A stretch of DNA of 64,000 nucleotides from an uncultured beta proteobacterium (GCA_903876735.1 CAIRAW010000045.1:62001-126000); one strand, 5' to 3'; shown: positions 19,059-28,070, counted from the first letter of the stretch. Translations and numbers: made by a program. Notes: generated from the sequence alone by a model not told the origin.

Positions 19059-19622
19059 ATGCTACCCGGTCTTGAAGCTGCCGACTTGCCGTCGGATGCA
19101 ATCGAAGTGGGTCGCATCAATGATGCATGGGGCATAAAGGGCTGGTTCAAAGTCCTGCCCTATAGCGCCGATCCTGAGGCGCTTTTTTCTTCCAAACGGT
19201 GGTTTTTGATGCCATCCGAAAAAGGTTCAAAAACCTTTTCCGGAGTGGCCAAACTCGCGATCAAAGAATCCAAAGTCCACTCGGACGGTGTCGTTGCGTG
19301 CGCGCACGATGTGGACGATCGCAACGCGGCTGAGGCCTTGCGCGGCGCCCGCATCTTTATCGCTCGCTCCAGTTTTCCAACGGCTGACAACAACGAGTAC
19401 TACTGGGTTGACCTGATCGGTTTGAGCGTCATCAATCGTGAGGGTGTGGCGCTGGGGGTGGTCAAAGAACTGCTCGCCACCGGGGCTCAAACGGTGCTGG
19501 TGATGGAGGGTGAGCAGGATGGCAAGGCGGTGGAGCGAATGATCCCGTTCGTCTCGGTCTACGTTGACGACGTTGATCTGACCGGCAGACGCATTCTGGT
19601 GGATTGGCAGGCTGACTACTGA
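19059..19622 (+). CDS. rimM: Ribosome maturation factor RimM
   Basis: RimM binds S19 and assists maturation of the 30S head and 16S rRNA. The 187-residue protein has the N-terminal barrel with the signature VGRINDAWGIKGWFKVLPYS and a C-terminal PRC-barrel (YYWVDLIGLSVINREGVALG). I chose the ATG at 19059; a TTG immediately before it would add one residue. It starts 11 bases after rpsP and ends 10 bases before trmD. Confidence 0.96.
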   Translation: MLPGLEAADLPSDAIEVGRINDAWGIKGWFKVLPYSADPEALFSSKRWFLMPSEKGSKTFSGVAKLAIKESKVHSDGVVACAHDVDDRNAAEALRGARIFIARSSFPTADNNEYYWVDLIGLSVINREGVALGVVKELLATGAQTVLVMEGEQDGKAVERMIPFVSVYVDDVDLTGRRILVDWQADY

Positions 19623-19632
19623 GCGGCACCTC

Positions 19633-20382
19633 ATGCGCTTTGATATCGTTACGCTATTTCCTGAATTGTTCGCGCCACTGTTGACCAGCGGCATTACACG
19701 GCGTGCATACGAGTCCGGTCAAGTCGATGTCCGTTTGGTTAATCCACGCGATTTTGCGGATGGGAATTATCGACGTGTGGACGATCGCCCTTTTGGCGGC
19801 GGCCCTGGAATGGTCATGATGGCCGAACCCTTGGCGCAATGCCTGAATTCGATCCAGGCCCAGCGTAGCGAAGTCACGCCAGTTGTTCTCTTTTCTCCGG
19901 CGGGCAAACCGCTGGCTCACGCTGATGTAACAGGCTGGGCTGCCAGCACAGGCGCGATTCTTGTTTGCGGTCGCTACGAAGGCATCGACCAGCGATTTAT
20001 CGATAAACATGTGACCCATGAAATTAGTCTCGGCGACTTTGTGCTGTCAGGGGGTGAAATTGCCGCGATGGCCTTGCTGGATGCCGTTGCCCGACTGCAA
20101 CCGGGTGTTTTGAATGCGGCTGAAAGTCATCAGCAGGATAGTTTTAATCCGGCGTTGGATGGTTTGCTGGATTGTCCGCACTACACCCGTCCGGAGACTT
20201 GGGGCGGGCTGGCAGTTCCGGATGTATTGCTGTCAGGTCATCACGCGCAGATCGAGCGCTGGCGGCGGGATCAGCGTTTGGCGATCACACTGCGCCAGCG
20301 ACCCGATTTGATCAGGTCAGCGCGGGAGGCGCGACTTTTGAGTCCTGCGGATGAATCGGTCCTGATCCGACTTGGCGGTTGA
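19633..20382 (+). CDS. trmD: tRNA (guanine-N1)-methyltransferase TrmD
   Basis: TrmD methylates G37 next to the anticodon of certain tRNAs using S-adenosylmethionine, which prevents frameshifts. The 249-residue length is standard. The trefoil-knot SAM-binding segments (DRPFGGGPGMVMMAEP, VCGRYEGIDQRF and SLGDFVLSGGEIAAM) are intact. It follows rimM closely and precedes rplS, which has an additional promoter of its own. Confidence 0.97.
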   Translation: MRFDIVTLFPELFAPLLTSGITRRAYESGQVDVRLVNPRDFADGNYRRVDDRPFGGGPGMVMMAEPLAQCLNSIQAQRSEVTPVVLFSPAGKPLAHADVTGWAASTGAILVCGRYEGIDQRFIDKHVTHEISLGDFVLSGGEIAAMALLDAVARLQPGVLNAAESHQQDSFNPALDGLLDCPHYTRPETWGGLAVPDVLLSGHHAQIERWRRDQRLAITLRQRPDLIRSAREARLLSPADESVLIRLGG

Positions 20383-20398
20383 TGCCAAGCGCCGCGTG

Positions 20399-20427
20399 TT
20401 GGGTAGCGCTTCTATTCAGGCTATAAT
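20399..20427 (+). promoter_or_regulatory. Internal promoter for rplS
   Basis: TTGGGT (20399-20404) and a perfect TATAAT (20422-20427) are separated by 17 bases. They start just after trmD and give a leader of about 95 bases before the rplS ATG. This would allow L19 to be made apart from the upstream enzymes. Confidence 0.7.
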
Positions 20428-20529
20428 GATAGGCTTACCGATCCTCTGGTGGGCCGCGTTATTGTCTTTTGCAAAAACGCTTTCGCGTCAATCCCGACGC
20501 AGGTGCTTCCAAGATCATTTGAGGAAACC

Positions 20530-20916
20530 ATGAATCTGATTCAAATCCTTGAGCAGGAAGAAATCGCTCGCCTCGGGAAGATCATCCCCGAATTCGCACC
20601 TGGTGACACGGTGGTCGTTAATGTGAACGTGGTTGAAGGAGCCCGCAAACGTGTGCAGGCTTATGAAGGCGTCGTGATCGCCAAGCGCAATCGTGGCATC
20701 AATAGCGCCTTTATCGTTCGGAAAATCTCCAGTGGCGAAGGCGTTGAGCGTACGTTCCAGACCTATAGCCCGCTGATTGCCAGCATTGAAATCAAGCGTC
20801 GTGGTGATGTTCGCCGCGCCAAGCTGTATTACTTGCGTGACCGCAGCGGCAAATCCGCACGTATCAAGGAAAAGCTGCCGGCCAAGAAACTTGCCGGAAA
20901 GACGGCAACCGCATAA
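20530..20916 (+). CDS. rplS: 50S ribosomal protein L19
   Basis: L19 lies at the 30S-50S interface. The start [20 protein letters not shown] has a GAGGAAACC ribosome site directly upstream. The 128-residue protein carries the conserved core [20 protein letters not shown] and [19 protein letters not shown]. It ends the rpsP operon and is followed by a terminator. Confidence 0.97.
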   Translation: MNLIQILEQEEIARLGKIIPEFAPGDTVVVNVNVVEGARKRVQAYEGVVIAKRNRGINSAFIVRKISSGEGVERTFQTYSPLIASIEIKRRGDVRRAKLYYLRDRSGKSARIKEKLPAKKLAGKTATA

Positions 20917-20934
20917 AGCGAATCGCCTTAAAAC

Positions 20935-20967
20935 GCCGCCCCAGCTTGTGCTCGTGGCGGCTTTTTT
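20935..20967 (+). terminator. Terminator of the rpsP-rplS operon
   Basis: GCCGCC (20935-20940) pairs with GGCGGC (20956-20961), with an inner AGC/GCT stem and TTGT loop. A run of six T residues (20962-20967) follows. It lies 19 bases after the rplS stop. Confidence 0.9.
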
Positions 20968-21048
20968 ATTGACTTTTTTGGCGTGGATTGGGAAATTTGA
21001 AATACTCTTGCATTGTTTCCAACCGATTGAGTTCATTCCTGTTGCGCC

Positions 21049-21750
21049 ATGTTGTCAAGTTCAAACGAAAGTCCACTGTCGAAGTTGCCGAACTTTGACC
21101 CGCGCCAGGTTCCGGTAGTAAGTATTGACTCACATCTACCGGCGGTGGCGCTGGCTTCAATGCAGCCCGCAGCCTTGCGGCAACGCTTCCTGCAGCCTCC
21201 GGTGTGGGCGCCGGAACTGCTGGCGGAAAAGAGATTTTCGGATCATGCGCCCATGCAGGCTTCGGTGCTGGTACCCATCGTTATGCGTGAGCAACCGACT
21301 ATTCTGCTGACCGAGCGCACGATGCATCTTTCGAACCATTCCGGTCAAATTGCCTTTCCGGGCGGCAAAGTTGATGAGGATGACGCTGATGCCTATGCCA
21401 CGGCCCTGCGGGAGGCCGAGGAAGAGATTGGACTCGATCCTGCTTTTGTCCAGATCCTCGGTGTCCTGCCCCATTACATGACCGGATCCGCCTTCGTTAT
21501 CACGCCGGTTGTGGCCCTGTTGGAGCCCGGTTTCACATTGACCCCCAACGCGTATGAAGTAGCCGATATTTTTGAAGTACCGCTGGATTTTCTGATGAAT
21601 CCAGCCCATCATCGGCGTCATGCGCTGGAGTGGCAAGGGGTTAGGCGAGAATGGTTTTCCATGCCGTACCAGGACAAACTGACGCAGCGTTTCATCTGGG
21701 GTGCCACAGCGGGCATGCTGCGCAACTTCTACCGCATGTTGTCGGCCTGA
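21049..21750 (+). CDS. nudL: Nudix hydrolase, coenzyme A pyrophosphatase type
   Basis: The 233-residue protein carries a complete Nudix box (GGKVDEDDADAYATALREAEEEIG region, about residues 104-128). Directly before it is the CoA-pyrophosphatase signature LTERTMHLSNHSGQIAFP. This family (NudL/YeaB) hydrolyses CoA and derivatives to 3',5'-ADP and phosphopantetheine. The ATG at 21049 gives a long N-terminal arm of about 70 residues, and an internal start cannot be excluded. It lies 26 bases before the CobD-like gene. Confidence 0.9.
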   Translation: MLSSSNESPLSKLPNFDPRQVPVVSIDSHLPAVALASMQPAALRQRFLQPPVWAPELLAEKRFSDHAPMQASVLVPIVMREQPTILLTERTMHLSNHSGQIAFPGGKVDEDDADAYATALREAEEEIGLDPAFVQILGVLPHYMTGSAFVITPVVALLEPGFTLTPNAYEVADIFEVPLDFLMNPAHHRRHALEWQGVRREWFSMPYQDKLTQRFIWGATAGMLRNFYRMLSA

Positions 21751-21763
21751 TGCGTGGTGCGGC

Positions 21764-21769
21764 TATGAT
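21764..21769 (+). promoter_or_regulatory. -10 box placed for a leaderless cobD-like mRNA
   Basis: TATGAT ends six bases before the ATG at 21776, so transcription would begin at or next to the start codon. No ribosome binding site lies in between and no clear -35 is seen. The same arrangement occurs before hemA. Confidence 0.4.
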
Positions 21770-21775
21770 GTTTGC

Positions 21776-22705
21776 ATGAGCTTCATTTCCGTGCTTATTG
21801 CCTTGCTGTTAGAGCAGGCGCGGCCCCTGAGTCGGGGTAATCCGGTGCATACGGGGCTACGCGCCTGGGTGCGCTGGAGTAGCCGGAATTTTGATGCAGG
21901 TAATTCCTTGCATGGCTGGTTGGCGTGGGTAGTCGCAGTGGTTGGACCTTCGCTGCTAAGCCTTGCTATTTTCTTGCTGCTTGATGCGTTTCTGGGGTGG
22001 TTAGCCGCTGTCATCTGGAGCGTGGCTGTCCTCTATGCAACATTGGGTTTCAGGCAATTCAGTTTTCATTTCACCCAAATTAGGGATGCCTTGGCCAATG
22101 GCGAGGAGGACCGTGCGCGTGAATTGTTGGCAAACTGGCGCCAGATTGATGCCAGCGAGTTGCCGCGCAGCGAAATTGTGCGCCATGTGATAGAGCACTC
22201 TGTACTGTCAGCGCATCGTCATGTCTTTGGGGTGCTGGCTTGGTTCTCGGTGCTGGCAGCATTTGGGCTGGGCCCGGCTGGTGCGGTTCTCTATCGACTC
22301 AGTGAGTTTGCTCCGCGCTACTGGCAGCATAAGAGCAAGGCACAACATCAACCAATCAGCGACGCACTGCAGCAGAGTGCTGCTCAAGCGTGGATATTCA
22401 TTGACTGGGTGCCAAGTCGCATTACCGCAATCAGCTTTGCGGTAGTGGGCAGTTTTGAAGAAGCGATTGATGGCTGGCGCAATTACGAGCCACGTTTTGT
22501 GGGAGATAACGATGGCATCGTGCTGGCAGCGACTGCTGGGGCCGTGAACATTCGTTTGCAGGGAGCAGACCGGCAAGGCGAAATATCTTCCGGGCAGGCC
22601 CCTGAACTTGCCCATCTGGCGGTTGTGGTCGGTTTAGTCTGGCGAACCGTTGTTTTGTGGATGGTGTTGCTGGCACTGCTGACACTTGCACGCCTGCTGG
22701 GTTGA
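21776..22705 (+). CDS. CobD/CbiB-family membrane protein
   Basis: The 309-residue protein begins MSFISVLIALLLEQARPL and has hydrophobic segments near residues 55-75, 78-95, 155-180 and 285-305. The N-terminal part resembles the CobD/CbiB (adenosylcobinamide-phosphate synthase) and AmpE-like group. Loop motifs such as ANGEEDRARELLANWRQIDASELPRSEI and the later AGAVLYRLSEFAPRYW fit. No other cobalamin genes are nearby, so a role in B12 synthesis is doubtful. It converges with rsgA (5 bases between stops). Confidence 0.8.
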   Translation: MSFISVLIALLLEQARPLSRGNPVHTGLRAWVRWSSRNFDAGNSLHGWLAWVVAVVGPSLLSLAIFLLLDAFLGWLAAVIWSVAVLYATLGFRQFSFHFTQIRDALANGEEDRARELLANWRQIDASELPRSEIVRHVIEHSVLSAHRHVFGVLAWFSVLAAFGLGPAGAVLYRLSEFAPRYWQHKSKAQHQPISDALQQSAAQAWIFIDWVPSRITAISFAVVGSFEEAIDGWRNYEPRFVGDNDGIVLAATAGAVNIRLQGADRQGEISSGQAPELAHLAVVVGLVWRTVVLWMVLLALLTLARLLG

Positions 22706-22710
22706 AGCGG

Positions 22711-23631
22711 TCAGTACTTTTCTGCCTGAGTCAACTCAGCATACAGATCACAGTAGATTTTGTAGCGATTTTCACTGATGCCATCGGATTTGCCTTCAGT
22801 CTGAATCGCTGCGATAACACCGCAGCCGGGTTCATGTCGGTGGCTGCAGTTATAAAACCTGCAATATTGAACATGGGGTCTGAGATCTGGCATGTATGCG
22901 GCCAACTGAGCCGGATCAATGTGGTTCAGACCAAACTCCTGGAAGCCTGGTGAGTCAATCAAAGCGGTGGTCTTATCGCTGTCCACCCAGTACCAGGTCG
23001 TGCTGGTTGTGGTGTGCTTTCCGGAATTCAGTGCGTGTGAGATCTCGTTGGTTTGCGCCAGTGCACCTGGCGCCAACAGGTTGATCAAGGTGCTTTTTCC
23101 TGCTCCGGACGGTCCAAGCACCAAAGTGGTTTTGCCAGAGAGTAGTTTCAACAGTTCGCCGCGATCCACCTCGCTTGACTGTTTGAGGGACAGTGGCAGC
23201 ACCCCATAATGCATTTGTCGATAGGGGCGCAGCCATTCCCAGGCGCGCGCGAAGGGCTCAACCAGGTCGCTCTTGTTTAGCCCGATGATGGGTGTGATGT
23301 GCTCTGCCTCTGCCGCAATCAAGGCGCGTGACAATTGACTGCTGGAGAATTCTGGCTGAGCAGCAATCAGGATCAAGATTTGGTCAAGATTGGCGGCAAA
23401 GGACTTGGTTCGAATTTCGTCCTGGCGGTACAAGACATTTTTTCGTGCTTCTATTTTTTCAATCGTTCCTTCGTCGCGAGAAGCCTGCCAAAGAACCTGG
23501 TCTCCCACCAGTCCCTGACTTTTCTTGCCACGGGAGTGACAGATCAGGCGTTTGCCGTTTGACGCTTCCACCAGAAAATGACGACCATAGTTGGCGACAA
23601 TCAGTCCGCGCTCGAGGGGGATTTTTTCCAT
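22711..23631 (-). CDS. rsgA: Ribosome small-subunit-dependent GTPase A
   Basis: RsgA is a circularly permuted GTPase that checks late 30S assembly. The 306-residue protein has an N-terminal OB fold, then the permuted motifs in order: NKSD (G4), LGPSGAGKSTLIN (G1) and DSPGFQEFG (G3). The C-terminal zinc-binding cluster (CRFYNCSHRHEPGC) follows. All key residues are present. It lies 33 bases after the M48 protease gene on the same strand. Confidence 0.96.
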   Translation of the reverse strand: MEKIPLERGLIVANYGRHFLVEASNGKRLICHSRGKKSQGLVGDQVLWQASRDEGTIEKIEARKNVLYRQDEIRTKSFAANLDQILILIAAQPEFSSSQLSRALIAAEAEHITPIIGLNKSDLVEPFARAWEWLRPYRQMHYGVLPLSLKQSSEVDRGELLKLLSGKTTLVLGPSGAGKSTLINLLAPGALAQTNEISHALNSGKHTTTSTTWYWVDSDKTTALIDSPGFQEFGLNHIDPAQLAAYMPDLRPHVQYCRFYNCSHRHEPGCGVIAAIQTEGKSDGISENRYKIYCDLYAELTQAEKY

Positions 23632-23664
23632 CAGTAAACCATCTTGAGACGAGTGCTCACAGGC

Positions 23665-24906
23665 TCAGGCCAGTAGGCGTGCCAGGCGCTCTGAAGCTGG
23701 CGGGTGCGATGCATAAAACTTCACATACAGAGGGTCCGGCGTCAGCGTTGCCGCGTTGTCCTTGTATAACTTGAGCAAGGCCGTCGCGAGGTGCGTGCCG
23801 CTGGTCTGGGCAACTGCGTAGGCATCCGCTTCAAACTCATGCTTACGCGAGAGTTGGGCAAAAAGTGGCCCGATGAAGAAACTGAAAACCGGAACGGCCA
23901 GCGTGAACAATAGCAAGGCAAGCGCGTCGTTTGGGGTGTTGAGGTTGGGTTGCACTCCTAACTCTGTGTAGAACCACGGCTGTGTGGCAAACCAACCCAG
24001 AAGAGCAAAACCGAGCAGGCTCAGCATGAACATTGAGGCAATGCGCTTGACGATGTGCTTGTGTTTGAAATGCCCCAGTTCGTGTGCCAATACCGCGTCA
24101 ACTTCATCGGCTGTCAGGTTGGATAGCAAGGTGTCAAAAAAGACAACCCGTTTGGCCGCACCAAAGCCGGTGAAGTAAGCGTTGGCATGTGCGCTGCGCT
24201 TGCTGCCATCCATCACAAAAAGCCCTTTTGCAGCAAATCCGCAACGTTGCATCAGTGCAGTTACGCGGGTCTTGACAGTTTCATCGTCCAGCGCCGTAAA
24301 TTTGTTAAACAGGGGTGCGATAAAAGTGGGATAAATCAGCAGCAGCAGCAGATTGAAGCCCATCCAGACAGTCCAGGCCCAGAGCCACCACAAACTGCCT
24401 GCTGTGGCCATCATCCACAGGATCAAGGCCGCAATCGGCAGGCCAATGGCGGCTCCAAGGGCGATTGACTTGAGCAAGTCCAGCGCCCAAAGCCTCGGTG
24501 TCATTTTGTTGAAACCAAAGCGCTGCTCAATGACGAAGGTCTGGTAAAGGCTCAGTGGCAGGTCAATTAATCCGCTGATGACGACAAATCCAGCGAGCAG
24601 CGCTAGTTGCTCAACCATGCCACTACCCAACCAGCCAAGCAGCAACTGGTTGAGGGCTGAGAGACCTCCCAGCAATGTCCATACCAAAACAAGGGCTGAG
24701 CCAAGTGCGAACTCCAGCAATCCAAAACGTGTCTTCGCTATGGTGTAATCCGCCGCCTTTTGGTGAGCGGTCAAGGCGACGGTATGTGAAAAAGCCGTAG
24801 GTACCTGGTTGCGGTGTTGCGCCACATGTCGAATCTGGCGGGAATTAAGCCAGAACTTCAACATCGCACCCGCCACCAGAGCCGCAACGAAAGTGAGTGT
24901 CAGCAT
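23665..24906 (-). CDS. M48 family integral-membrane metalloprotease (STE24-like)
   Basis: The 413-residue membrane protein carries the zinc-protease motif HELGH in [15 protein letters not shown] (about residue 270) and a second glutamate region ([12 protein letters not shown]) that supplies the third zinc ligand. The layout, with several N-terminal membrane helices and the catalytic domain facing the cytoplasm, follows the STE24/HtpX group involved in membrane-protein quality control. I chose the ATG at 24904-24906 over an adjacent TTG. It is divergent from orn and probably co-transcribed with rsgA. Confidence 0.92.
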   Translation of the reverse strand: MLTLTFVAALVAGAMLKFWLNSRQIRHVAQHRNQVPTAFSHTVALTAHQKAADYTIAKTRFGLLEFALGSALVLVWTLLGGLSALNQLLLGWLGSGMVEQLALLAGFVVISGLIDLPLSLYQTFVIEQRFGFNKMTPRLWALDLLKSIALGAAIGLPIAALILWMMATAGSLWWLWAWTVWMGFNLLLLLIYPTFIAPLFNKFTALDDETVKTRVTALMQRCGFAAKGLFVMDGSKRSAHANAYFTGFGAAKRVVFFDTLLSNLTADEVDAVLAHELGHFKHKHIVKRIASMFMLSLLGFALLGWFATQPWFYTELGVQPNLNTPNDALALLLFTLAVPVFSFFIGPLFAQLSRKHEFEADAYAVAQTSGTHLATALLKLYKDNAATLTPDPLYVKFYASHPPASERLARLLA

Positions 24907-24978
24907 CAATGGCGGTCAAATAGAGGAAACATATTGAACATTGCGCCCGAGTTTAGGGCATCAGCGACAATTCCCTTC

Positions 24979-25566
24979 ATGAATGCACCGAACACCCTTC
25001 CGATGGCCCCTGGGCTTGTCAAATCCAGTCAAAATTTGGTTTGGCTCGATTGTGAGATGACAGGACTTGCGCCCGAAACTGATCGAATCATCGAAATCGC
25101 GGTCATCGTAACGGGCCCCATGCTTGAACATCGCACCGAAGGTCCGGTCCTGGTCATTCATCAAAGCGATGAGCAACTTGACATGATGGATGCCTGGAAC
25201 AAAGGTACGCACGGCAAGTCTGGTTTGATTGACAAAGTAAAGGTATCGACTTTGGTTGAGCCAGAAGCAGAAACCCGTTTGATTGATTTCTTGAGTCAAT
25301 ATGTACCGAAGAATGCTTCCCCCATGTGTGGCAACAGCATTGGTCAGGATCGGCGCTTTCTGGCCAAATACATGCCGAAACTGGAGGCGTTTTTTCACTA
25401 TCGCAATCTGGATGTGAGCACGCTCAAGGAGTTATCCAAGCGCTGGCGCCCAGATGTCTACAGTGCGTTCAAAAAGCAGCAGCGCCATACCGCGCTGGCT
25501 GATGTGCATGAGTCAATTGATGAACTTGAGCACTACCGTACACACTTCCTGAAACTTGGTGATTAG
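24979..25566 (+). CDS. orn: Oligoribonuclease
   Basis: Orn degrades very short RNAs, including pGpG from c-di-GMP turnover, to mononucleotides. The DEDDh exonuclease residues are visible: WLDCEMTGL near the start, [10 protein letters not shown] in the middle, and [11 protein letters not shown] with the catalytic histidine and last aspartate. I chose the ATG at 24979 ([12 protein letters not shown]), giving 195 residues. Longer upstream frames lack a sensible start and overlap the divergent protease gene. A second ATG eight codons later is possible. Confidence 0.95.
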   Translation: MNAPNTLPMAPGLVKSSQNLVWLDCEMTGLAPETDRIIEIAVIVTGPMLEHRTEGPVLVIHQSDEQLDMMDAWNKGTHGKSGLIDKVKVSTLVEPEAETRLIDFLSQYVPKNASPMCGNSIGQDRRFLAKYMPKLEAFFHYRNLDVSTLKELSKRWRPDVYSAFKKQQRHTALADVHESIDELEHYRTHFLKLGD

Positions 25567-25794
25567 GTAGAAACCCGGATTCGTGCCATAATCGCAGGCT
25601 GCGCTGCAAACAGCAGTGCATATTTTGTACATCTCCCTTCATTCACAGGGTCCAAAGCAAATTTGCAATAGCGAATTGGCAGAAAAGGGCCCCCAGCGCT
25701 GATTGAACTCAATTTGAGTCAGAGCAGGTTCCGTTTGATGGTTGATGTTTTTTAACCATTAACGGAGCAACCGCACACCTTGCGGAGCTCGCGT

Positions 25795-27636
25795 GTGAGT
25801 AAATTCATGACTGACGCTATTCAAGCGACGGGCGATATTTCGCTTGTCGAAAATCTTTCCAACAATGCTTTCGAGGCGACGCAGGACCTCGGTCACGTGC
25901 TTGACGTGGTCGAAGAAGCCCCCAATGGCTTTTTGGCTTTTGGGCTGGCCCCGGAACTGTTGACCGCCGTAAAAGACCTCGGCTTTACGCAACCGACCAC
26001 GGTTCAGCTGAAAACCATTCCGTTGGCAATGCAGGGTGGCACGGGAACGGGCGAGTCCGCGCGGTTTATCGACTTGATGGTTTCGAGTCAGACCGGTAGC
26101 GGAAAGACCGCTGCATTTTTGTTGCCCGTCTTGCACACCTTGTTGACCCAACAGGCGCAGGCCGAGGCGAAAGAGCGCGCCGATTTTGACCGTGCTGTGG
26201 CTGAGGCCGCAGCCAAAGGCGAAGCGCCCCCCAAACGCGCCAAGCGCAAAGACCCCACCAACCCACGCAACTTTGCACCCACGGCGCCTGGCGCCCTGAT
26301 TGTTTGCCCGACGCGTGAACTGGCGCAGCAGGTTGCACACGATGCCATTGATCTGGTGCAACATTGCCGTGGTCTGCGCATTGCCAACATTGTTGGTGGC
26401 ATGCCATACCAATTGCAGATCGCCAAGCTGCAAAACGCAAACCTTGTTGTGGCCACACCGGGTCGTTTGCTTGATCTGCAACGTTCCATGCAAATCAAAC
26501 TTGATCAGGTGCAGTTTCTGGTTGTCGACGAAGCCGACCGCATGCTGGATCTTGGGTTCTCCGATGACCTGGCTGAAATCAACCAGCTGACCATCGGACG
26601 CAAGCAGACCATGATGTTCAGCGCCACTTTTGCGGCGCGGATCCAGCAGCTTGCTGCGCGCGTGATGCGCGAACCGCAGCGCTTGCAGATCGATTCGCCA
26701 CAGGAGAAGCACGCGAATATTCAGCAAAAGCTTTTCTGGGCTGACAATGCGCAACACAAACGCAAGTTGCTGGACCACTGGCTGCGCGACAGCAGCATCA
26801 ATCAGGCAATCGTTTTCGCCAGTACTCAGATTGAGTGCGATGGCCTGGCCAATGACTTACAGCAAGAAGGCTTTTCGGCCGTGGCGTTGCACGGTGCTTT
26901 GAGCCAGGGGCTGCGTAACCGCCGTTTGATGGCCTTGCGTCAAGGGCAAGTGCAAATTTTGGTGGCAACCGACGTGGCGGCACGCGGTATTGATGTGCCG
27001 ACTGTTACGCACGTGTTTAATTTCGGATTGCCGATGAAGGCCGAAGACTACACACACCGCATTGGGCGCACGGGCCGCGCTGGGCGCGACGGTCTTGCCA
27101 TTACATTTGCGGAGTTCCGTGATCGTCGCAAGATTATGGATATCGAGTTTCACAGCCACCAACAATTCAAGGCCGAAACGATCCCTGGTATGGAGCCGCA
27201 ACAGCGTTTCCCCGACTCGCGTCCCAATTCAAATTTTGGTGGACGTGACGGTCGTATGGGTGGCGGGGGTCAGCCGTCTCGTGATCGTGGTTTTGGCGGT
27301 GCTGGTCGTACCGGTGGTTTCGGGGCCAACCGGGGCGGTTTTGCTGATAGAAACACTGGCGGTAACCGTGATTCAGGGCCGGGCAATTACCAAAACAGTC
27401 GTGAAGGCGGATTTGCTTCGCGTGACGACCGCAATGGTGGTGCAAGGGAAGGGTTCAGTTACGAACGCAAGGGTGGTTTTAATGACCGCTTTGCCAGCGC
27501 GCATAACGATGGTGGGGCACCCCGAGCTGCCTTTGGTGCGCGCAAGCCGACGTTCGGTGTGCCGATGGGCGCTAAGCCGGGCAACGGTGGCAAGGTTTTT
27601 GTGCCGCGCGATGCCAAGAAGCGTCCGGCGCGTTGA
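25795..27636 (+). CDS. DEAD-box RNA helicase with RG-rich tail (RhlE-like)
   Basis: The 613-residue protein has all helicase motifs in order: SQTGSGKT (I), PTRELAQQ (Ia), DEADRMLD (II), SATF (III), VATDVAARGIDVP (V) and HRIGRTGRAG (VI). A charged insertion (about residues 120-155) separates motifs I and Ia. The last 150 residues are disordered and rich in Arg-Gly-Gly, typical of RNA-binding tails. I chose GTG at 25795 because GGAG lies 7 bases upstream; an ATG four codons later has poor spacing. The 228-base region before it holds no gene and contains several short inverted repeats, as in cold-shock helicase leaders. Confidence 0.93.
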   Translation: MSKFMTDAIQATGDISLVENLSNNAFEATQDLGHVLDVVEEAPNGFLAFGLAPELLTAVKDLGFTQPTTVQLKTIPLAMQGGTGTGESARFIDLMVSSQTGSGKTAAFLLPVLHTLLTQQAQAEAKERADFDRAVAEAAAKGEAPPKRAKRKDPTNPRNFAPTAPGALIVCPTRELAQQVAHDAIDLVQHCRGLRIANIVGGMPYQLQIAKLQNANLVVATPGRLLDLQRSMQIKLDQVQFLVVDEADRMLDLGFSDDLAEINQLTIGRKQTMMFSATFAARIQQLAARVMREPQRLQIDSPQEKHANIQQKLFWADNAQHKRKLLDHWLRDSSINQAIVFASTQIECDGLANDLQQEGFSAVALHGALSQGLRNRRLMALRQGQVQILVATDVAARGIDVPTVTHVFNFGLPMKAEDYTHRIGRTGRAGRDGLAITFAEFRDRRKIMDIEFHSHQQFKAETIPGMEPQQRFPDSRPNSNFGGRDGRMGGGGQPSRDRGFGGAGRTGGFGANRGGFADRNTGGNRDSGPGNYQNSREGGFASRDDRNGGAREGFSYERKGGFNDRFASAHNDGGAPRAAFGARKPTFGVPMGAKPGNGGKVFVPRDAKKRPAR

Positions 27637-27643
27637 TGAAGGC

Positions 27644-27760
27644 TATAAGGCACCAAAATATTGCCTTATAATTCAAGGCTAAGCACGGAGATCTCGAGTC
27701 ATCTTTGCTTGGTCGTTGCAGTCTTTCTGCTCTGACAATTTCCGGAAATTGTTTTTTTTT
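27644..27760 (+). ncRNA. Possible small RNA or attenuated leader before the lipoprotein gene
   Basis: Just after the helicase stop is an 8-bp inverted repeat (TATAAGGC 27644-27651, GCCTTATA 27663-27670). It overlaps a perfect -10 box TATAAT (27667-27672), though the -35 is poor. About 64 bases later the palindrome CAATTTCCGGAAATTG (27736-27751) runs directly into nine T residues (27752-27760), a terminator shape. A transcript from this promoter would be about 80 bases, or a leader whose end decides expression of the lipoprotein gene 23 bases on. No Rfam family was recognised by eye. Confidence 0.35.
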
Positions 27761-27782
27761 AACTCACTAGGTAATTTTTCAA

Positions 27783-28013
27783 ATGAAAAAATCGCTCATC
27801 TTGGCCGCAGTTATTGCCGCCGCCGCTCTGGTTGCTTGTGGTAAGAAAGAGGAAGCTCCTGCTCCTGCACCGACTCCTGCACCCGCAGCAGCTCCCGCAC
27901 CTGCAGCAGCTCCCGCACCTGAAGCTGCTGCTTCCGGTGCTTCGGCTCCCGCCGCCGCTGCTCCCGCCGCTGCCGCTCCTGAAGCAGCAGCCAGCGCCGC
28001 CGTTAAGAAGTAA
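27783..28013 (+). CDS. Small Ala/Pro-rich lipoprotein
   Basis: The 76-residue product has a lipoprotein signal peptide (MKKSLILAAVIAAAALVAC), with the lipidated cysteine at residue 19, then GKKEEAP. The rest is almost only Ala and Pro with some Glu and Ser, ending in KK. It has no folded domain, so it may be a membrane-anchored spacer. Composition makes database hits unreliable and I give no function. It follows the helicase gene after 146 bases and ends before a strong terminator. The ribosome site (TAGG) is weak. Confidence 0.8.
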   Translation: MKKSLILAAVIAAAALVACGKKEEAPAPAPTPAPAAAPAPAAAPAPEAAASGASAPAAAAPAAAAPEAAASAAVKK

Positions 28014-28044
28014 GACGCTTACTTTTCAACTGCGTTGAAGAAAA

Positions 28045-28070
28045 AAGCCACCGTCAGGTGGCTTTTTTTT
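28045..28070 (+). terminator. Terminator after the small lipoprotein gene
   Basis: AAGCCACC (28045-28052) pairs with GGTGGCTT (28057-28064) around a GTCA loop, followed by T residues to 28070. The left side is also flanked by A residues, so it can act in both directions for the convergent bamC transcript. Confidence 0.93.
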
